Below are positions 10,301 through 25,300 of a stretch of DNA of 64,000 bases, one piece after another. Both the position numbers and the translations under genes were made by a program. This DNA comes from Branchiostoma belcheri. Taxonomy: Eukaryota > Chordata > Leptocardii > Amphioxiformes > Branchiostomatidae. Every line of letters starts with the position of its first letter. The first letter of the stretch is position 1. Under the pieces are notes generated by a model that saw only the letters and a list, made by a program, of their open reading frames with translations, was not told where the DNA came from and ran no database searches. The stretch covers positions 255,366 through 319,365 of the forward strand of contig NW_017802880.1 in assembly GCF_001625305.1 (NCBI RefSeq). Reading direction: 5' to 3'.

Positions 10301-13300
10301 TCCTTTGCAAATTGGGCATTTTGAAGCTTCACTTCCACAAACCCATCACAAATATATGTCAGCCCACTTTCAATCCACGACGTATGCATGGATTTTAACG
10401 TATGACAAGGTAGATTCAATTATGAAACGGATATTTATGCAACATCAAGCATGTTGAGCTTCAGGACTTGAAGGTGACTATGCTCTGCATTTGTACAATC
10501 ATCTAAAATGTACTTAAGGCAGCCAGTTGGCAACAGTCCCAGAACAAAAGTTTGTACTTCCTTTTCCTTGAACTTGAAGAGTAATCCACATGTAGTCATG
10601 CGTGTATTGTACAGGCTTAGACGATGGTAATAACTGCCTTCCCACGTTTCATGAAAGTCTTCCAAGTTTCATGTAGGAGACAGGCGAAAGGCAGTGCTCA
10701 GTCTGACTCATTTTGTTGTAAGTCAATGTAACGTCATCTGGCATACCGATAATCAAGGCTCAAAATTGGAGCTGTGCACCTAATATGTTTCTGTAGGTGC
10801 ACCGGTGCACCCAAATATTTTGGTAGGTATTTTTGTACACATTAAATGACATAAAAGTATACAGGATATTCTTGGCATCTAAGACTTAGTGTCAGAAAAC
10901 TAATAACATCTTTAGTACTTGTTTTGAAGTTAGCACAATTCAAACTCATAAGAAGAGCAGTAAGATCTATAATTAGGTTTTATTACTCCGTGAAGGAGGT
11001 CAGGACCTCCGGACGGAGTGTTGTGATCGGCTGATTTTTCATGTTCGCAGTCAAAACACTGGGTTCTCTTTGTGTAATCGGCACGCAATTTTATACGCCG
11101 TCTGCGGGCATGACCGTGTTGATGCACGAATGTGTATTTTTGCCGTTGCTGCTTTCGCGGTCAATGTAATATCGCAGACGCACCCCTACAATTACGAGGC
11201 GAATTGGAATGGTCCAGAAAAACGCGTTGTTTGGAATAGCAGTGGGGGGGGTAAAAGTTCATGCAGATACGGGGTGGTTTTGATAAGTGGTTCCAGATGT
11301 TTTTGCCCATGGTTAAGAGATGCCAAGTTTTTTGGAAGATGTTCGCAGCCAAAACGCATTCTTCCGTACGTCGCATTTCTGTGTAATTTCGCATGTGGTG
11401 TTGCATTATGTCCGGGATGATGCACNNNNNNNNNNNNNNNNNNNNATGCCGTTGAAATGTTGTTCGTCCGTTTATGTACACCGGTAGTAAGTCGCGGACG
11501 GGGCTGATGGTCAACATTAGGAAATGTTAATACCGATAACGTAATCCTATCGATTTCAAACTGGTCGGGTGTGGCGACCTAGTGGCGGCGTGTATTTAGT
11601 CACGTAGCAACTGGCCGGTCGTCCTAGCAACGATACATGGCCAATATTTTTGGGTGGGCCGCTCCATAGTGTTAGTGGAGCAGCTCTTTGTAAACATGGA
11701 CAATATTTTTGAGCAACCCATCAGTGTTCTGCCTCGTGGTCGGATGTGGTCTGGGGCTGGTAAACCGCACATACAGTACTAGTAGATCGGGTAATTTTAT
11801 GATTTGCTAGTTGTAAAGGCGTCGTGTAGTATGAGCCGGTATATGAAGAAGTAGCCTGTGTTACACAATCATGCTTTCGGCCGGATTGATGTGCAAAGTT
11901 GTTACTAATTACAGGGACTGCGCTAATGCCGACCAGTCGCGCTGTCCTGATACACCGCGAATGTGCGAGTGTTCCCTGTAGACAGTCCCGGAGTCATTTT
12001 TTTCGCACATTCCAGGAGCCAAACCAAAATACGTTCATGAACCGAGTCCAAAAAACCGAAACGTGAAAATCGGATGATCGGACCTGATGTACATTTCTCT
12101 TTCTGTAGATTGTACACACAATACATACATCTTTAGATAATCTGGCCATGGCAGGTAAAAAAAAAGTAACCCTGAATCATACTAGATTAGCGTAAATGCA
12201 TGTTTATGCATTCAAAACAAGAAAAGAATTTGTTTCTCGGTATTAATCTCTTGAAACACGGCGCTGAATATTGACGCAAAAATATTTCGGGCATCGCGCG
12301 CCCTTCCCCAAATCTCGCGTCACGTGTCGGCATTTCGCATCTCTGATTGGTTGTTGCGACTTAAGATGACTGAGCCGACGCGCGTTTAAACAATTTTTCT
12401 TTGTTCGATTTATTTTCTTCACAGAGAATTGTCGCCAATGGCTACTTCTTTTTGTTGCAATATATAATACTTCACGGAGAATTGTCGCCTATGGCTTCTT
12501 GTTTAATTTGTTTTATAAGGCGCAGTCACAAAACCAAAACTCTTTGTGCACCTAATTTTTTAGGTTGGGTGCACCAGTGCACCTACATGTATTCCCAAAA
12601 ATGAATTTAGAGCCCTGGATACTAGTAATTGTACCATAACTTACCGTCACTTTAAAGGCATCCAATTTGCAATTTCAGGGATGCAAAACTGGATTTTCAA
12701 AGTCAATTTCCTGGTCTCCCTTTTAGTGTAGTATTATTTAGTTGAGGCAAAAATGTGATGTCGCTAACAGAAAATGTTTTTATTTTAGGCCACACCAATT
12801 TAATTCGTTGTTTCTCAGATTCGCCCTGACAGTCAGTGTCCATTTTATCTGATTGGCAAAAAAAAAAGATTTTAGGTTGTGAATCAACTGCTTGATGCTC
12901 AATGAAAGACATATTTTGGCCCTTACGGTTGAAGAAGTCCCTTTCTTCCTTAAGTTGTTAAAGTTTTACGATGTAACAATGCAACTTCGTGTCATTTAAA
13001 GTTCAAAAACTATTGTGAGTTTTAATTATAAACCAGTCTGGTATATGTTGACTTCATGGCTCATATCTCAACATTTTTGGCCATCATGGGGTGCCTTGGT
13101 CTGTTTTTTTTCCCTGTCGCTTCATATTTTTTCTGAAAAAATTCGAGAAGCAACAAATTAAATTGGTGTGGCATTATTGTAGGCTATGTGTAATGCATAT
13201 TAATGACCACACTCAATTACACAAACATATAGTACATGTATATGAATATCTTTTTCGCAGCCCTTTGGTTCTAAAAGTCATCAGTCGGATTTTAGCAAAG

Positions 13301-16300
13301 AAGGGACAAAAATTGCAGATACATCTGCACTTTCTGCTAAAGCCTATAGGTGGCACTGCTAAGATATGTAAATACATGTAGTGCATGGAGCTATGACACC
13401 ACAAGGGTTTAATGTACATTGTTTTGATATGAAAAAGTCATAATTACAAATCACTTCTGTTTGTTTATTGATTTATTAGTTTATTCCCTGACCAAAGATG
13501 GGATTGTAACTGACAGGAAGTTAGATCAAAGGTCCCAGAAAATGTTATCTCCTTTCCTTTGTCTTCAAATTTCTGCATGTCTGTTACCTTATGGTCTCGA
13601 ACCGGAGTTTCCTTCCGTGTTCGGAGCAATTTGACACCCTCAGCCCGACGGGCTGTCATTTCTGTACTAAACGCGGAATTTTTCACTCTTTTAAATTTGG
13701 TGGAAAGGGGTGCCGTGCCGCTTATCAATACACTTGATTGATATTTTGTGCGCCCGATTCTTTTAGGGGTAAATAAGGCACATCAAAGTACATTTTTAAA
13801 TATTATAGAGGGGTCATTTTTTTCGTCATTTTTAACCATGGCTGCATGGAAAAAAGAATTTTCCCAGGGTAACGGCTTAGTACTCGAAGAAGCTCAGAAC
13901 CTAATGTTTCCAAAATTTGAATTTAATTAAAATCGATGTGATATGTTTATCGCTATCTTCGATGGCCTGAACACACCCGCAACGCATATAGAACCTACCA
14001 TCCCCGCGGTCAGGCAAAAAGGCTACATAAAGATCCGCGCAGACTAATACCAGGAAGTCTTCGCTGCACCACCAACATTACGCCATCTATAAAGGCTACA
14101 ACTAACAGGCTTTTCAGAAAATACAAATATATGTACACAGATATTACGATTTCAGGGATATCGCGGCCAAAACATACCATACAAAGTCATGTTTCAGGCG
14201 ATTTACTGCGCACTTACTTATAATTACTCTGGTCTCTGACTCTGGTCAGATTTAAACTCCGACCCGGAACTTTAAGGGAGCCATACACATAATTTTTACT
14301 AGTAGAGAGGGATAAAACTCTTTGAGTTCTCTAGCGGACAATAGAGATCTCAGCAGTTCTCTTTGGATTAGGCATTGTTTTCCCAAATTCTATCTCAGAT
14401 CTCTTGCAGTTTCTAAATACAAGTCTCTTTTTTGAAACTGTTTTCTTACATAATTTTCCATTGTTTGAAAAGTCTCTAATTCAAAATCACCTGTGAAAAC
14501 ATGGCTGCCTTGTTGTTTTTTATGTCATTGTTAGGGTTAGACGCTAATCCCCATTTGATTATCTATTGTTCAAAACAATTGATTGTATCTGAGGGGGTCC
14601 AACCTTAGGTGTCAAGAAGGAATCTACAGCAGTTCTCTTTGGAGTCTCTTCTAATGGGGACAAATCTCTTCTGGCAGTCTTGTGCTGTAATGAGATCTCA
14701 GTTGTCCGCTAGAGTATTCAAAAAGATTTATAAGTGTAATCAGAATAAGAGAAGAAATTCACAACTCAAAATGCTTCAATAGAGGTGTGAAATTCCTAAT
14801 TTCTAGTTCTGAATCTGATTCTGAGATTGTTGCACGCTTCTTGAAGCGTGATGCCCAGATCAGGTTAACATTAGGCTAGCTGTGTAAAGATTTGTCAAGG
14901 TCTAGTGCCTGATTGTATAGAAGGTCTGTTCAACCAGGCTGTTGCCAAATGATAAGCCTGAGGAATATGTGAAGATTGGTAGGTTGTATCATGTCATTTC
15001 ACGCTCTCCTGGCCAGCTACGCAATTGAAGTTTGACGTAGTTGATATTCCGAAATATGACGCCCGAAATTACCACGCCACGCCAATTCAATTTGTTGCTT
15101 CTCGGATCGCCCTGTCCATTTTTTCTGATTTGCAAAAAGAAAAAAATTGGGGGGGGGGGTTCTACAGTAACTGCAAAATGTTCAATGAAAAAAATTGTTT
15201 TCCTTTGTATTTCTCCTGCATTCCCGTCTATGTCGTAAAATGTGGTGGAGCCATTTGCTACATTTGCTCCAAAGCAAATGTCGGCCTTTCTAGTTTTGAC
15301 ATGACCTGTGAAGAAAGTAGTACACTCTAGGTCAAGTTTTCAGCTTCCTTAGCGCTGTTTTCAGAGCGGCAGGCATCTTTATCATCCTTTTGGAATACCC
15401 CAGGGGGAAGAGGAAGAAGGGTCATACCATTGAGAGACGGTAAGTTTCAGAATTCAACTTCAAATTTTTTAATCACAGTCAGACCTTTCTGTACAATAAA
15501 CTTAAACTTAAAATGGTCATACTTATAGAACACAGGTGGCCACTACAAGTTGTATACACCATATTTTTATCTTGAGAGTTCATCTGCATTGGTAGAAATC
15601 ATTATGAAGCAAGTTTAAATTGTAATTTCCAAAACAACAAATTGGACTCACCCAAATTTTTGACTGTACAACTCCAGTCTTTGTCAAGGAATGAACAATC
15701 CACCGCTTCCGTGACGTCACACACTATAACACACGTGACTCCGTGAGCAGTGGATCATAGGTTACAGAAAGTACAACCATCCCTCAACAGAGACGGGGGG
15801 CGCCACAGACTTTCTGCCTCCTATGATCCACTGCTCACGGAGTCACGTGTGTTACCTGCGTGACGTCACGGAAGCGGTGGATTGCTCATTTCTTGACAAA
15901 GACTGGAGTTGTACAGTTGAAAATTTGGGTGAGTCCAATTTCTTGTGTTGGAAATTACAGTTTTAACTAGCTCATAAGGCCACACCAATTTAATTTCTTG
16001 GTTAACGGATTTTTCTAGAAAAATAATGGAGCAGGCGGGCGAAAAAAATAAAAATAAAAACAGGCCTAGGCATCCTATTATGGCCCTAAATGGTACGATA
16101 GGAGCCATGAAGTCAACACACCAGGCTGGTTCAAAATTTAAACAACGAATTTTGAACTTTTAATGATACCATTGCATTGAAAGATGGAATAACTGTAACA
16201 ACTACAAATGTAGGATGAAAAGGACTGTTTTCAACTGTTCAGGGCAAAATGTGAGCATTTTACAGTTGATTCTAAATTTTTATTTTTATTTGCAAATCAG

Positions 16301-19300
16301 AAAAAAATGAAGCGGGCAAATCCGTTAACCAAGAAATTAAATTGGTGTGGCCTAATGGCTATATTTTTAGTTACCACACAATGTATGAAATAACAAGAAT
16401 GTATGTCAAAATCATACGAGACGGAAGCTCTTTAAAGCAGCCAGCAATTTCCATGCACTGATGTTCCTAATATCTGTTCACGGATCATGGCTTAAGCTAC
16501 GGTCACAACCCGCTGTACGTGCTTCTGCGTGCTGTCTGCATGCAAAAACGTGGGCAAACGTAGGGCATCCGTGCGTGGTGAGTACCGCCTCCGTACGGAA
16601 TCCTACGGTTTTGGGAGCACGCAGACACGCCGTAGAACTTTAAGTGCATGTAAAACTTTTTCTACGTGCGGTCTGCGGATTCGCCACCCATGCATGCGAA
16701 TACGAGCAACGCGTGTGCCCCGTACGTGCCGTGCGGAAGAAGCACGTGTGAGTACGGCCTCCTTACGGTAAAGTTGCAATCACACAGAGATCGTACATTG
16801 TAAGCACGTACAACTCACTTACCACTTGCGCAACTACGATGCACGCAACCGCTCACGGCCAGGCGTGGTGTGCAGACCACACTCTTACACCTTGCGCAAC
16901 CGTGCGTCGACGCCACTCCTTCCCCACGTTTTCAGAAAAAAACTAGCAGACCTAGCCTCCCAAAAAACGAACGGACAAAAAGCACGTACAGCGGGTTGTG
17001 ACCGAGGCTTTAGTGTAGATTCTCTGATCCATACTGCCTCCTTATTTCATACAGTCAGTGCATCCATTTGTATCAGGAGTGATATAGACCGTCACTGGAC
17101 AACAGATGCACTCTCTGGATTTAGGAGGATTCCTGCTATCAAATTACCAACCAAATCAAACTATGCACGGATATTACCTCTACTAAGGCAACACCAATTC
17201 AACTTCTTGATTCGCATATTCAACGTTACTGTTTCATTTTTTTTAGGACTAAGTTCTAAATCAACCCAACATGCTTAAGTTTTCGCACCAGTAGTTGAAA
17301 GAAAGTCATTGTCTTCCTATAGCTAGTAACAGTTCTTCCATGCATGTATATCAATGCAGTGATTTGATTAAAAAGTTCATAATTCACTGTTTAAATTTTG
17401 TGGCTCCTATATGGAAGCATTTGGGACTATCACGGTATGCCATGGCCTGACTGTTTTTTCCCCACCAACTTTTGGATGTCCTGAAAAAATGTAGAGAAAC
17501 TTAGAAATCAAATTTGTGTGGCCTATAATCTCCAAGCAGATCTTTTGGTTGGCTACAAAGACAGTTTAAATTGGCCAGGCAGTATCTATTTGCTGGACAC
17601 CTTGCCACCCCAAAGTGGCCAATGGTACATTGTAACTGTCTGGCCAATTTGATATAATTGTCTTTGCCACCATCCAAAAGATCTGTTTGGAGATTACATG
17701 TAGGCCATGTTGATTTTATAATATGGATGACATTCGCGTGCGCATGAATTTTCGTCCGTTTCCCTCCAAAAAAGAAAGTTTTCGACCACACTGCAAATCG
17801 TACAAAAATGAGGGAAGACAAACACCGTATTGTTGTATGTTGCAAAAAAAAGTATTGGAAAATAATACTAATGTAATAGAATGCCGAAATCAATTCAGGA
17901 AAAGAAGAAAATGTGAAGAAATGAAAATGAAGAGTATTATTCGCCATTATGATACCATACGCTGTGTGTTTAGTCATTTTTTCAACCTTTATGACCACAT
18001 AGATTTCATAATGAAGGAAACTTTTTTTTGCCAAACCTGTTTTTTATTCGCACGCTCGCTTCAGTTTTGGGGTTCCCAGAGGATGTCATCCATATAATCA
18101 AATCAACATGGCCTTAGTGGCCTAAACATGGTTTGTGCCCAATCACTCTGGTCTTCCTCAGTCAGACTGACCCAGTGAAGCTTGTCACGTGGCTTTTTTG
18201 AAGTGTGACATCAACACTGGGTCTGGTATCTGGTAGACGATGTCAGCCCCCATCACGGTTAAGTGAAGGGTGATGGGCCCTGATGTATATGGCCTCCTTC
18301 ACCCCTCTTAAGAAATAGTCTTGTTCAGTGTGGAAAACCCTCCCACATCATCTACCAGATACATGTACCTTTGACCCAGTGTTGACGTCACACTTCAAAG
18401 AAGCCACATGACAAGCCTCACTGGGTCAGTCTACTGAGGAAGACCAGAGTGACTGGTCGAAAGCTCTACATGTAGGTGAGAGATTTCTTTGTGTTGAACC
18501 AAAAGTTTTAACTTGAAACATGTTTTGTTGTTCTGTTCCAGGTACCAGCAGTACTTGACACGTGTGATCCATGCATGTGGCACCATCACCAGTAACTACT
18601 ACATCAGATTTGTCCTCCACCTTCTGTAAGTACAGCATACATAGGGGTGCTAGTGTAACGGAAATGAAATTAAAGAAACCTACAGTGGGGGGACACTGGA
18701 AGACAGAGTGACGTAGAATGTCCAGACTGTGCATGATTTTCAAAATGACTAATAAACTGGTGGACGTACCAACCACTAAGTATCTGATACCAGCCCAGAA
18801 AAGAACAAGAAACAGTCATGCCTTCAAATATCAGAGTTATCAACCAAGAATTGCATGAGGTATTCAAAAACTTGTATTTCCCCAGATCGTAGACTGGAAC
18901 TTGTTGCTACCAAGCACAGTTGGGGCATCATCACTAGAAAGCTGCAATCAAATGTGCAAACTTTAAGATTGAGTGTAACAACGAAGCCGTTTGGTGTGAT
19001 ATATATAGCTAGCTGCCGCCGCGCCGCGTGCCTGCAAAGCTGGTGTGTTACGCCGAAGGGCAGTTATACGGGCTACTAGTATACAGATAGAGAAGCTGGT
19101 GTGTTACGCCAAAGGGCGGTTATACCGGCTATACAGATACAGATATACATGAGTGCCCACCTCCCACTACTTAAGCTGACTCTTGAGTTAGACATGTTTT
19201 TTTTTTCTGTATAACCTACTGTGGTGAACACTACTAGCTGTGTAGTAACCCCAGTGGATTTCTTCTGCCCTTGGGCCACACAGGGCCACTATAGTAGGTG

Positions 19301-22300
19301 ACTATATATAGTCCACTGGTATACAGTACATTGCAAAAAAAATGTGCGCGTTCAACTCCCAAACTCTTTCTCATGAGTGCTAAGTGCTACGCAAAAAGTC
19401 CTTGGTTTAATCCCCTGACCTTCCAAAATCCAAACTCTCTACCCTCTATAGGCTACTGCTCCAGTTTCCTTCAATGTTAGCCAGCATTTATTTTGTGGCT
19501 TTCATGATCTAATACAGACTTTATGTCAAGAGTGAGAGGGGCTCATAACCTTCACCTTAATTCCGATCATGCTGCCAGCACTGGTAATAAAACCGACGTC
19601 GCGCACGTCATTCCAGTTCCACTTTTCACGTGGGTCTTGCGCCTACATCCCGATAAATCCTCACCGTGTACTGGGAAGGATTTAACAGTAGACTATTGTC
19701 CCCGTAAAGCGTACATTGATGGATGACAGTTTAGTCACAGCGGGAGATGTGTCTGTGTTCTGGATCCGTAAGTGCTTCCAGTTTGGACACTTTGGGCTCA
19801 GGCCACACCAATTTAATTTCTTGGTTAACAGATTTTTCTAGAAAAATAATGGAGCAGGCGGACGAAAAAAATATAAAATAAAAACAGGCCTAGGCATCCT
19901 ATTATGGCCCAAAATGGTGCGATATAGGAGCCATGAAGTCAATACACCAGGCTGGTTCAAAATTTAAACAGTAAATTTTGAACTTTTAACTAGAAAGGCC
20001 AATATTTGCTTTGGAGCAAATATAGCGATGGGTTCACCACATTTTACCACATGGCAGGGAAAGAATGAGAAACACAAGGGAAAACAATGCTTTACATTGA
20101 TATAACTATAGTATGAAGTAACATACAACTAAGACTACAACAGTTGGATAGCTATTCCCTACATTATTGGTTAGGATTGCATAATGCAAACTGTTGATTT
20201 TCAAGATAAAAAGAAGCGTTCATAGCCCGCATTCCAATGCTGGAGCAGGAAAGCTTAAAATACCTACCAAAACACTTGAATACAGACATACTGTCAGTAT
20301 GGCATGGCTCTGTGCAGGTGTAAATGAAGTTAAGCCAGTTAAATCCCAACAGCCAATCAGCAAGGAGAATAGAGGAAAGCTGCATGCCTATTGGTTGATG
20401 CCTTGCATGCCATTGTGATGACTCATGTCCAAATGTGGTAAACACTGCACACTTACACAGTAATACATTAGCTATTACACAGCCAAAAAACTCAAATAAA
20501 ACCATTCTAAAAGCCTGTATCACAATAATTTAAAAAACGCCTAGGGGTATTTGCCCACTGTACCTCCATACCAAATTTCAGGACCTTAGGCCCTAAAATG
20601 AAGAAGCTGAATCCATTTAAAGATATGGCAGGAGGAGGAGGAGAAGGAGAAGAAACATCAGAAAAAGCAATATGGTTTCACCACACCACTTCGTGGTGTG
20701 GTGAACCCATAATGATACCACTGCATTGAAAGATGGCATAACTGTAACAACTAGGAAGAAAAGAACTGTTTTCAACTGTTCAGGGCAAAATATGAGCATT
20801 TTGCAGTTAATTCTGAATTTTTTTTTCGCAAATCGGCGTCTGGTGTGGTGTAGTGGATAGAGCGTCCGACTGTCAAGCAAGGAGACCCAGGTTCAATCCC
20901 CAGGGTTGGACCCAGACATGTCCGGACATACACCCAGACGTTGTGCCTTTGGGAAAGGCACTTAACACGCATTTCCCCCCTCAGTTAGAGGGTTCCTGGG
21001 CCCTACTAGGGTTTGGGTTGGCGTTAGGAAGAGCATCCAGCTGACTGCCGTAAAAATCTTGCTTCAAAAAAAGACTTCCACTTGGTGCAAGCACGTCTAA
21101 GCCCCAGTTGGGGAAAAAGATGTTAAATTCGGTTTAAAAAAAAAAATCGGAAAAAAATTAAGCGGGCGAATCCATTAACCAAGGAACTAAATTGGTGTGG
21201 CCTCGGTTTTCGGCTACAGGGTGGCTTAGACCTGCGTCTGGCGTAAAGTGACAATAAATCCCACCGACTCCGCAGTCGGCTTCACCTGACGGGTCTGTCG
21301 CAAACGGATAGAAGTTAATTGGATGGGACGACTTTGCGTACACTGTAAATCTTGTTCACATTCGCCGGGTGGTTTTACTTTGCTTTGCAGTACAAGCTCA
21401 CTACCAAAAATGATTTTTCTTGTTTTTTCTTTGTACAAAGAAAATGTATCTTGTAGCAAGAAAATTATTCTTTGAACAAGAAATTCAAGAATCCTCGTAG
21501 CAAGAAAATTTAAAAAAAACAAAATGTTTCTTGAGTTTTCTTAGCAAGAAAACGATTCTATCCACAAGAAAATATTTCTTGAACTAAGAGCTAACTGTTC
21601 TTGAAGCAAGAAAACCATTCTGTACACAGGGAAAGATTTCTTGTAGCAGAAAGAAATACTGTGAACTTTCTTAAAATTCTAAAAAAATTTTAGATTCTTG
21701 TTGGTGAGCATGATAGTAGAAATGTTTTCTTTTCTGAAGAAAAAAGAAGGATAAAATTCTTTGTGTAAGAATCAACATACAAAATCTGAAGAATGTATCT
21801 TGAATTTCTTGAATATCTCCTTCACAAGAAAATATTTCTCAACATAAGAAAATAAGAAAAAACATTTTTGGTAGTGTATTAAGCTTAAGGGAATAGGACG
21901 TTTTCAGGGCGTTTGAAGTTGAAACAATTCTGTGGTTACTCTACAGTTGTTATGTAGAACTACAAGACTCATAAAAAATTATCCATGGTAACAGTGAAAC
22001 GGCAAAAACTGGAAAAATAAAACCACCGTAAATATTTTACTCTTTATAGTACTTACAGTATCAGAAAAATAGAGATGCTACCAACGTAGCCATGCAGTAC
22101 GTCTGTCAGTGTATTAAGGTATCAGACACAGCTCTGTGCAACAGGGATACATGTAGATTGAAGCCGAAACTTTATGGCACTTTTGAACATAAGTTAGGCC
22201 ACACCAATTTAATTTCTTGGTTAACAGATTTTTCTAGAAAAATAATGGAGCGGGTGAGCAAAAAAATAAAATAAAAAAATAGGCATCCTATTATGGCCCA

Positions 22301-25300
22301 AAATGGTACGATAGGAGCCATGAAGTCAACACACCAGGCTGGTTCAAAATTTAAACAATGAATTTTGAACTTTTAATGATACCATTGCATTGAAAGATGG
22401 AGTAACTGTAACAACTAGGAAGAAAAGGACTGTTTTCAACTGTTGGGGGGCAAAATATGAGCATTTTGCAGTTGATTCTGAATTTTTATATTTATTTGCA
22501 AATCAGAAAAAATGAAGCAGGTAAATCCGTTAACCAAGAAATTAAATTGGAATACTATTTTTATAGCTTTCTTCCTTTGTATACAGATTGTGTGTGCAGG
22601 GCTGGAAATATTGGGGTGCACCCAGAATTGCAGCTGTGCACCCAATTCTTTTCTGTGGGTGCACTGGTGCACCCAAATATTTTTGTAGGTGTTTTTGTAA
22701 TAGTATATGCAGGATATTCTTGGCATCTAAGAGTCAGAAAAATAATAAAATCTTTGTTGTAGTTCTTGTGTAAGATTTTGAAGTTAGCTTCCATTTCAGA
22801 TTCAAGCTTAGAAGAGGAGCATTAAGATCTGTAATTATATTTCAGTCCATACCATGGTATGGATGAAATATATTGTGTTCTCTGATGTTTCTTCTTCTCC
22901 TCCTTCTCCTCCTCATGCCAAACAGTCAGAGGGATTCAACTCCGCCATCATTCAGCCAAATGACTTGAAATTTGGCATGGAAGTAGAGTGGGCCAATACC
23001 CCCAGGCGTTTTTTTCATTTTTTTGATACATGCCTTTGAAAAATTTTTATGAAGGTTTTTTGGGGCATTTTTCGCCAAAAAATGGATTTTTGGATCCTGA
23101 GCCCTGGTTTTACAACCAAATGATCTGAAATTCGGTAATATAAGGGTACCTTGGACATGTGCCTACAGAACAGCAGTCACATATTTGGCATACACCACTT
23201 TCAAATGACTCATCTGGGGGACTTTAATGGCTATTTTCAGCAAAAAAAGGGCCAAAAGTGCTATACCCGTTCCATGTTCTATCTAAAGAATGGCACATTC
23301 TATCTGCCGTTGGCCATGGAACACGTGTTCCATTGCGGGTTACCTGAGGTCACATTGCACGTAAGTCATGCGGAATGACCCACACATTCAATTTTATCTG
23401 CCTAAGACCTTCAAAATTTATCAAATCTCATCATTGTTAGTATTTGCATACCTGTAAGAAGATTAGTAAAGCTTTCGAGATTCAATGTGCTTGTTCTTGC
23501 ATCTTTGTTCTCAATTACATAGCTACTATACAATTCATTTATTTGAGAATCTTTGCCAGTTTTACACTGGGATAAGTTTGGAATAGTTTACTTTTGCGTG
23601 GGAGGGAGATGGACTGAAATATGCTGTATTTGCTCCCAAGCAAATGTCGGCCTCTCTAGTTATGTTTTGTTTTATATGGTGCACCCAAAAAAAAATGTGC
23701 ACCAGTGCACCTATTCCCAAAAATGAATTTCGTGCCCTGGTGTGCCATCCACTACCTGAGTCCTCTCCTCTTCAACCTATTCATCAATGATTTTCCATCC
23801 TTATTAGATCCAACATCCTGCGATGCCTTGACATTAAAAGATACTCCTATAAACAGCATATTTTGGGCCGACGACCTCGTACTCGTATCGAAATCAGAAT
23901 CAGGTCTAAACGAGTGTCTGAGGACGCTAGATCAATTTTGTTCCCTATGGAAATTACAAATAAATAAGAACAAAACAAAAGTAATGATATTCTCAAAAAA
24001 TGGGCGGACATACGATAATAAACACTCGCCTTTCAAATGCCAAGGACAAGTTTTAGAGATAACTAACTTCTACACATACCTAGGGGTGGACATCACGCCT
24101 TCCGGATCATTTAGCCGTGCTATTAAACAGTTAAGACTAAAGGCTCTACGGGCCTCTTTTAGATTGAAATCTTTTTTGTCATCAAACTCCAACCCATCCA
24201 TCCCCCTAGCTATAGATCTATTCAACAGTTTGGTTAAACCTATCCTACTGTATTGCAGTGAACTTACTGGAATAAATGTGCAATGCAGAGACCTAATTTT
24301 TAAAGGAATTAATGAATGTCCCAATGAAAAGATCAGAACATCCGTAGCCACAATTCTCAACCCGATATTAGGGTCGGAAATTGATTTACTGCGAGTCAGT
24401 CGCATAGGAAAGATATCAGACCCCTCGTCCTCCTGTACTCGCCCTGTTCTTGTTAGATTTAAGAAATATAGTGATAAACTGAACGTGATATACCAGTCAG
24501 ACACTTTATTAAGAAACCAGAATATAACATTAGAACAACCAAAAATCTCATATGAAATACCTGACTTAGAATATGTACTTTTAAATTTTTGCAAAATTCT
24601 CCTCCATGTTCCGAAAGGATCTGTAAACGCCGCCGTAAGGGGTGAATTAGGAGTATTTCCCTTGTTCATTGACAGTCAAACACAGTTGATTAAATATTGG
24701 TTAAGGTTAAATAATTTACCAAATGATAGGCTTGCTAAAAAAGCATACGACATTTCAGTTGAAGAAGACCATGACTGGGCTACTCACGTTCAGGACATTT
24801 TATGTAAACATGGGTTCCAAAATGTGTGGCTTAACCCCGCAGTTAATGCCAACCGTTTTGGAATCATATTTAAAGAGCGTCTGAAAGACACGTTTCTTTC
24901 TGGCTGGAGAGAACAACTTAGAAACACTAGTAAACTTCATACATATTCTAAAATCAAAAAGCATTTTGGCATGGAAGATTATCTCACATCAATTTATAAT
25001 AAATCGTTCACAACTAGCATAACAAAATTGAGAATCAGCGCACATTGTCTTCAAATCGAAAAAGGTCGACACCACAACACACCAGCCACTCAGAGACTGT
25101 GTCCCACATGTAATGAGAATATTGAAGACGAATTTCACTTTGTTATGACATGTCCCACCTATAGAAAAGAAAGAGATTCATTGTTACAGACTATTACAAC
25201 TAAGACAAAGTTCACCCAATCTAGTACACAGTACGATACATTCTATGAATTATTGTCATGTCCTACTACCATATCTGCTTACGTAGGTCAATTTCTGTAC

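Larger units (their letters stand above)
19801..21202. mobile_element. Family A MITE, copy 6, split by two later insertions
   Basis: The MITE pieces 19801-19989, 20713-20829 and 21151-21202 join into one normal family A copy. A family B element (19990-20709) and a tRNA-SINE (20837-21143) interrupt it, each with its own target duplication. Confidence 0.9.

Noticed and set aside
17501-18034. 177-codon antisense frame
   Set aside because: It crosses the boundary between a foldback element and a family G MITE and has no homology or splice support.
20837-20910. Functional tRNA gene
   Set aside because: The tRNA-like head is followed by SINE body and tail, has target duplications, and recurs in four copies.
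24070-24669. 199-codon frame antisense to the LINE
   Set aside because: Shadow of the LINE reverse transcriptase frame on the other strand.
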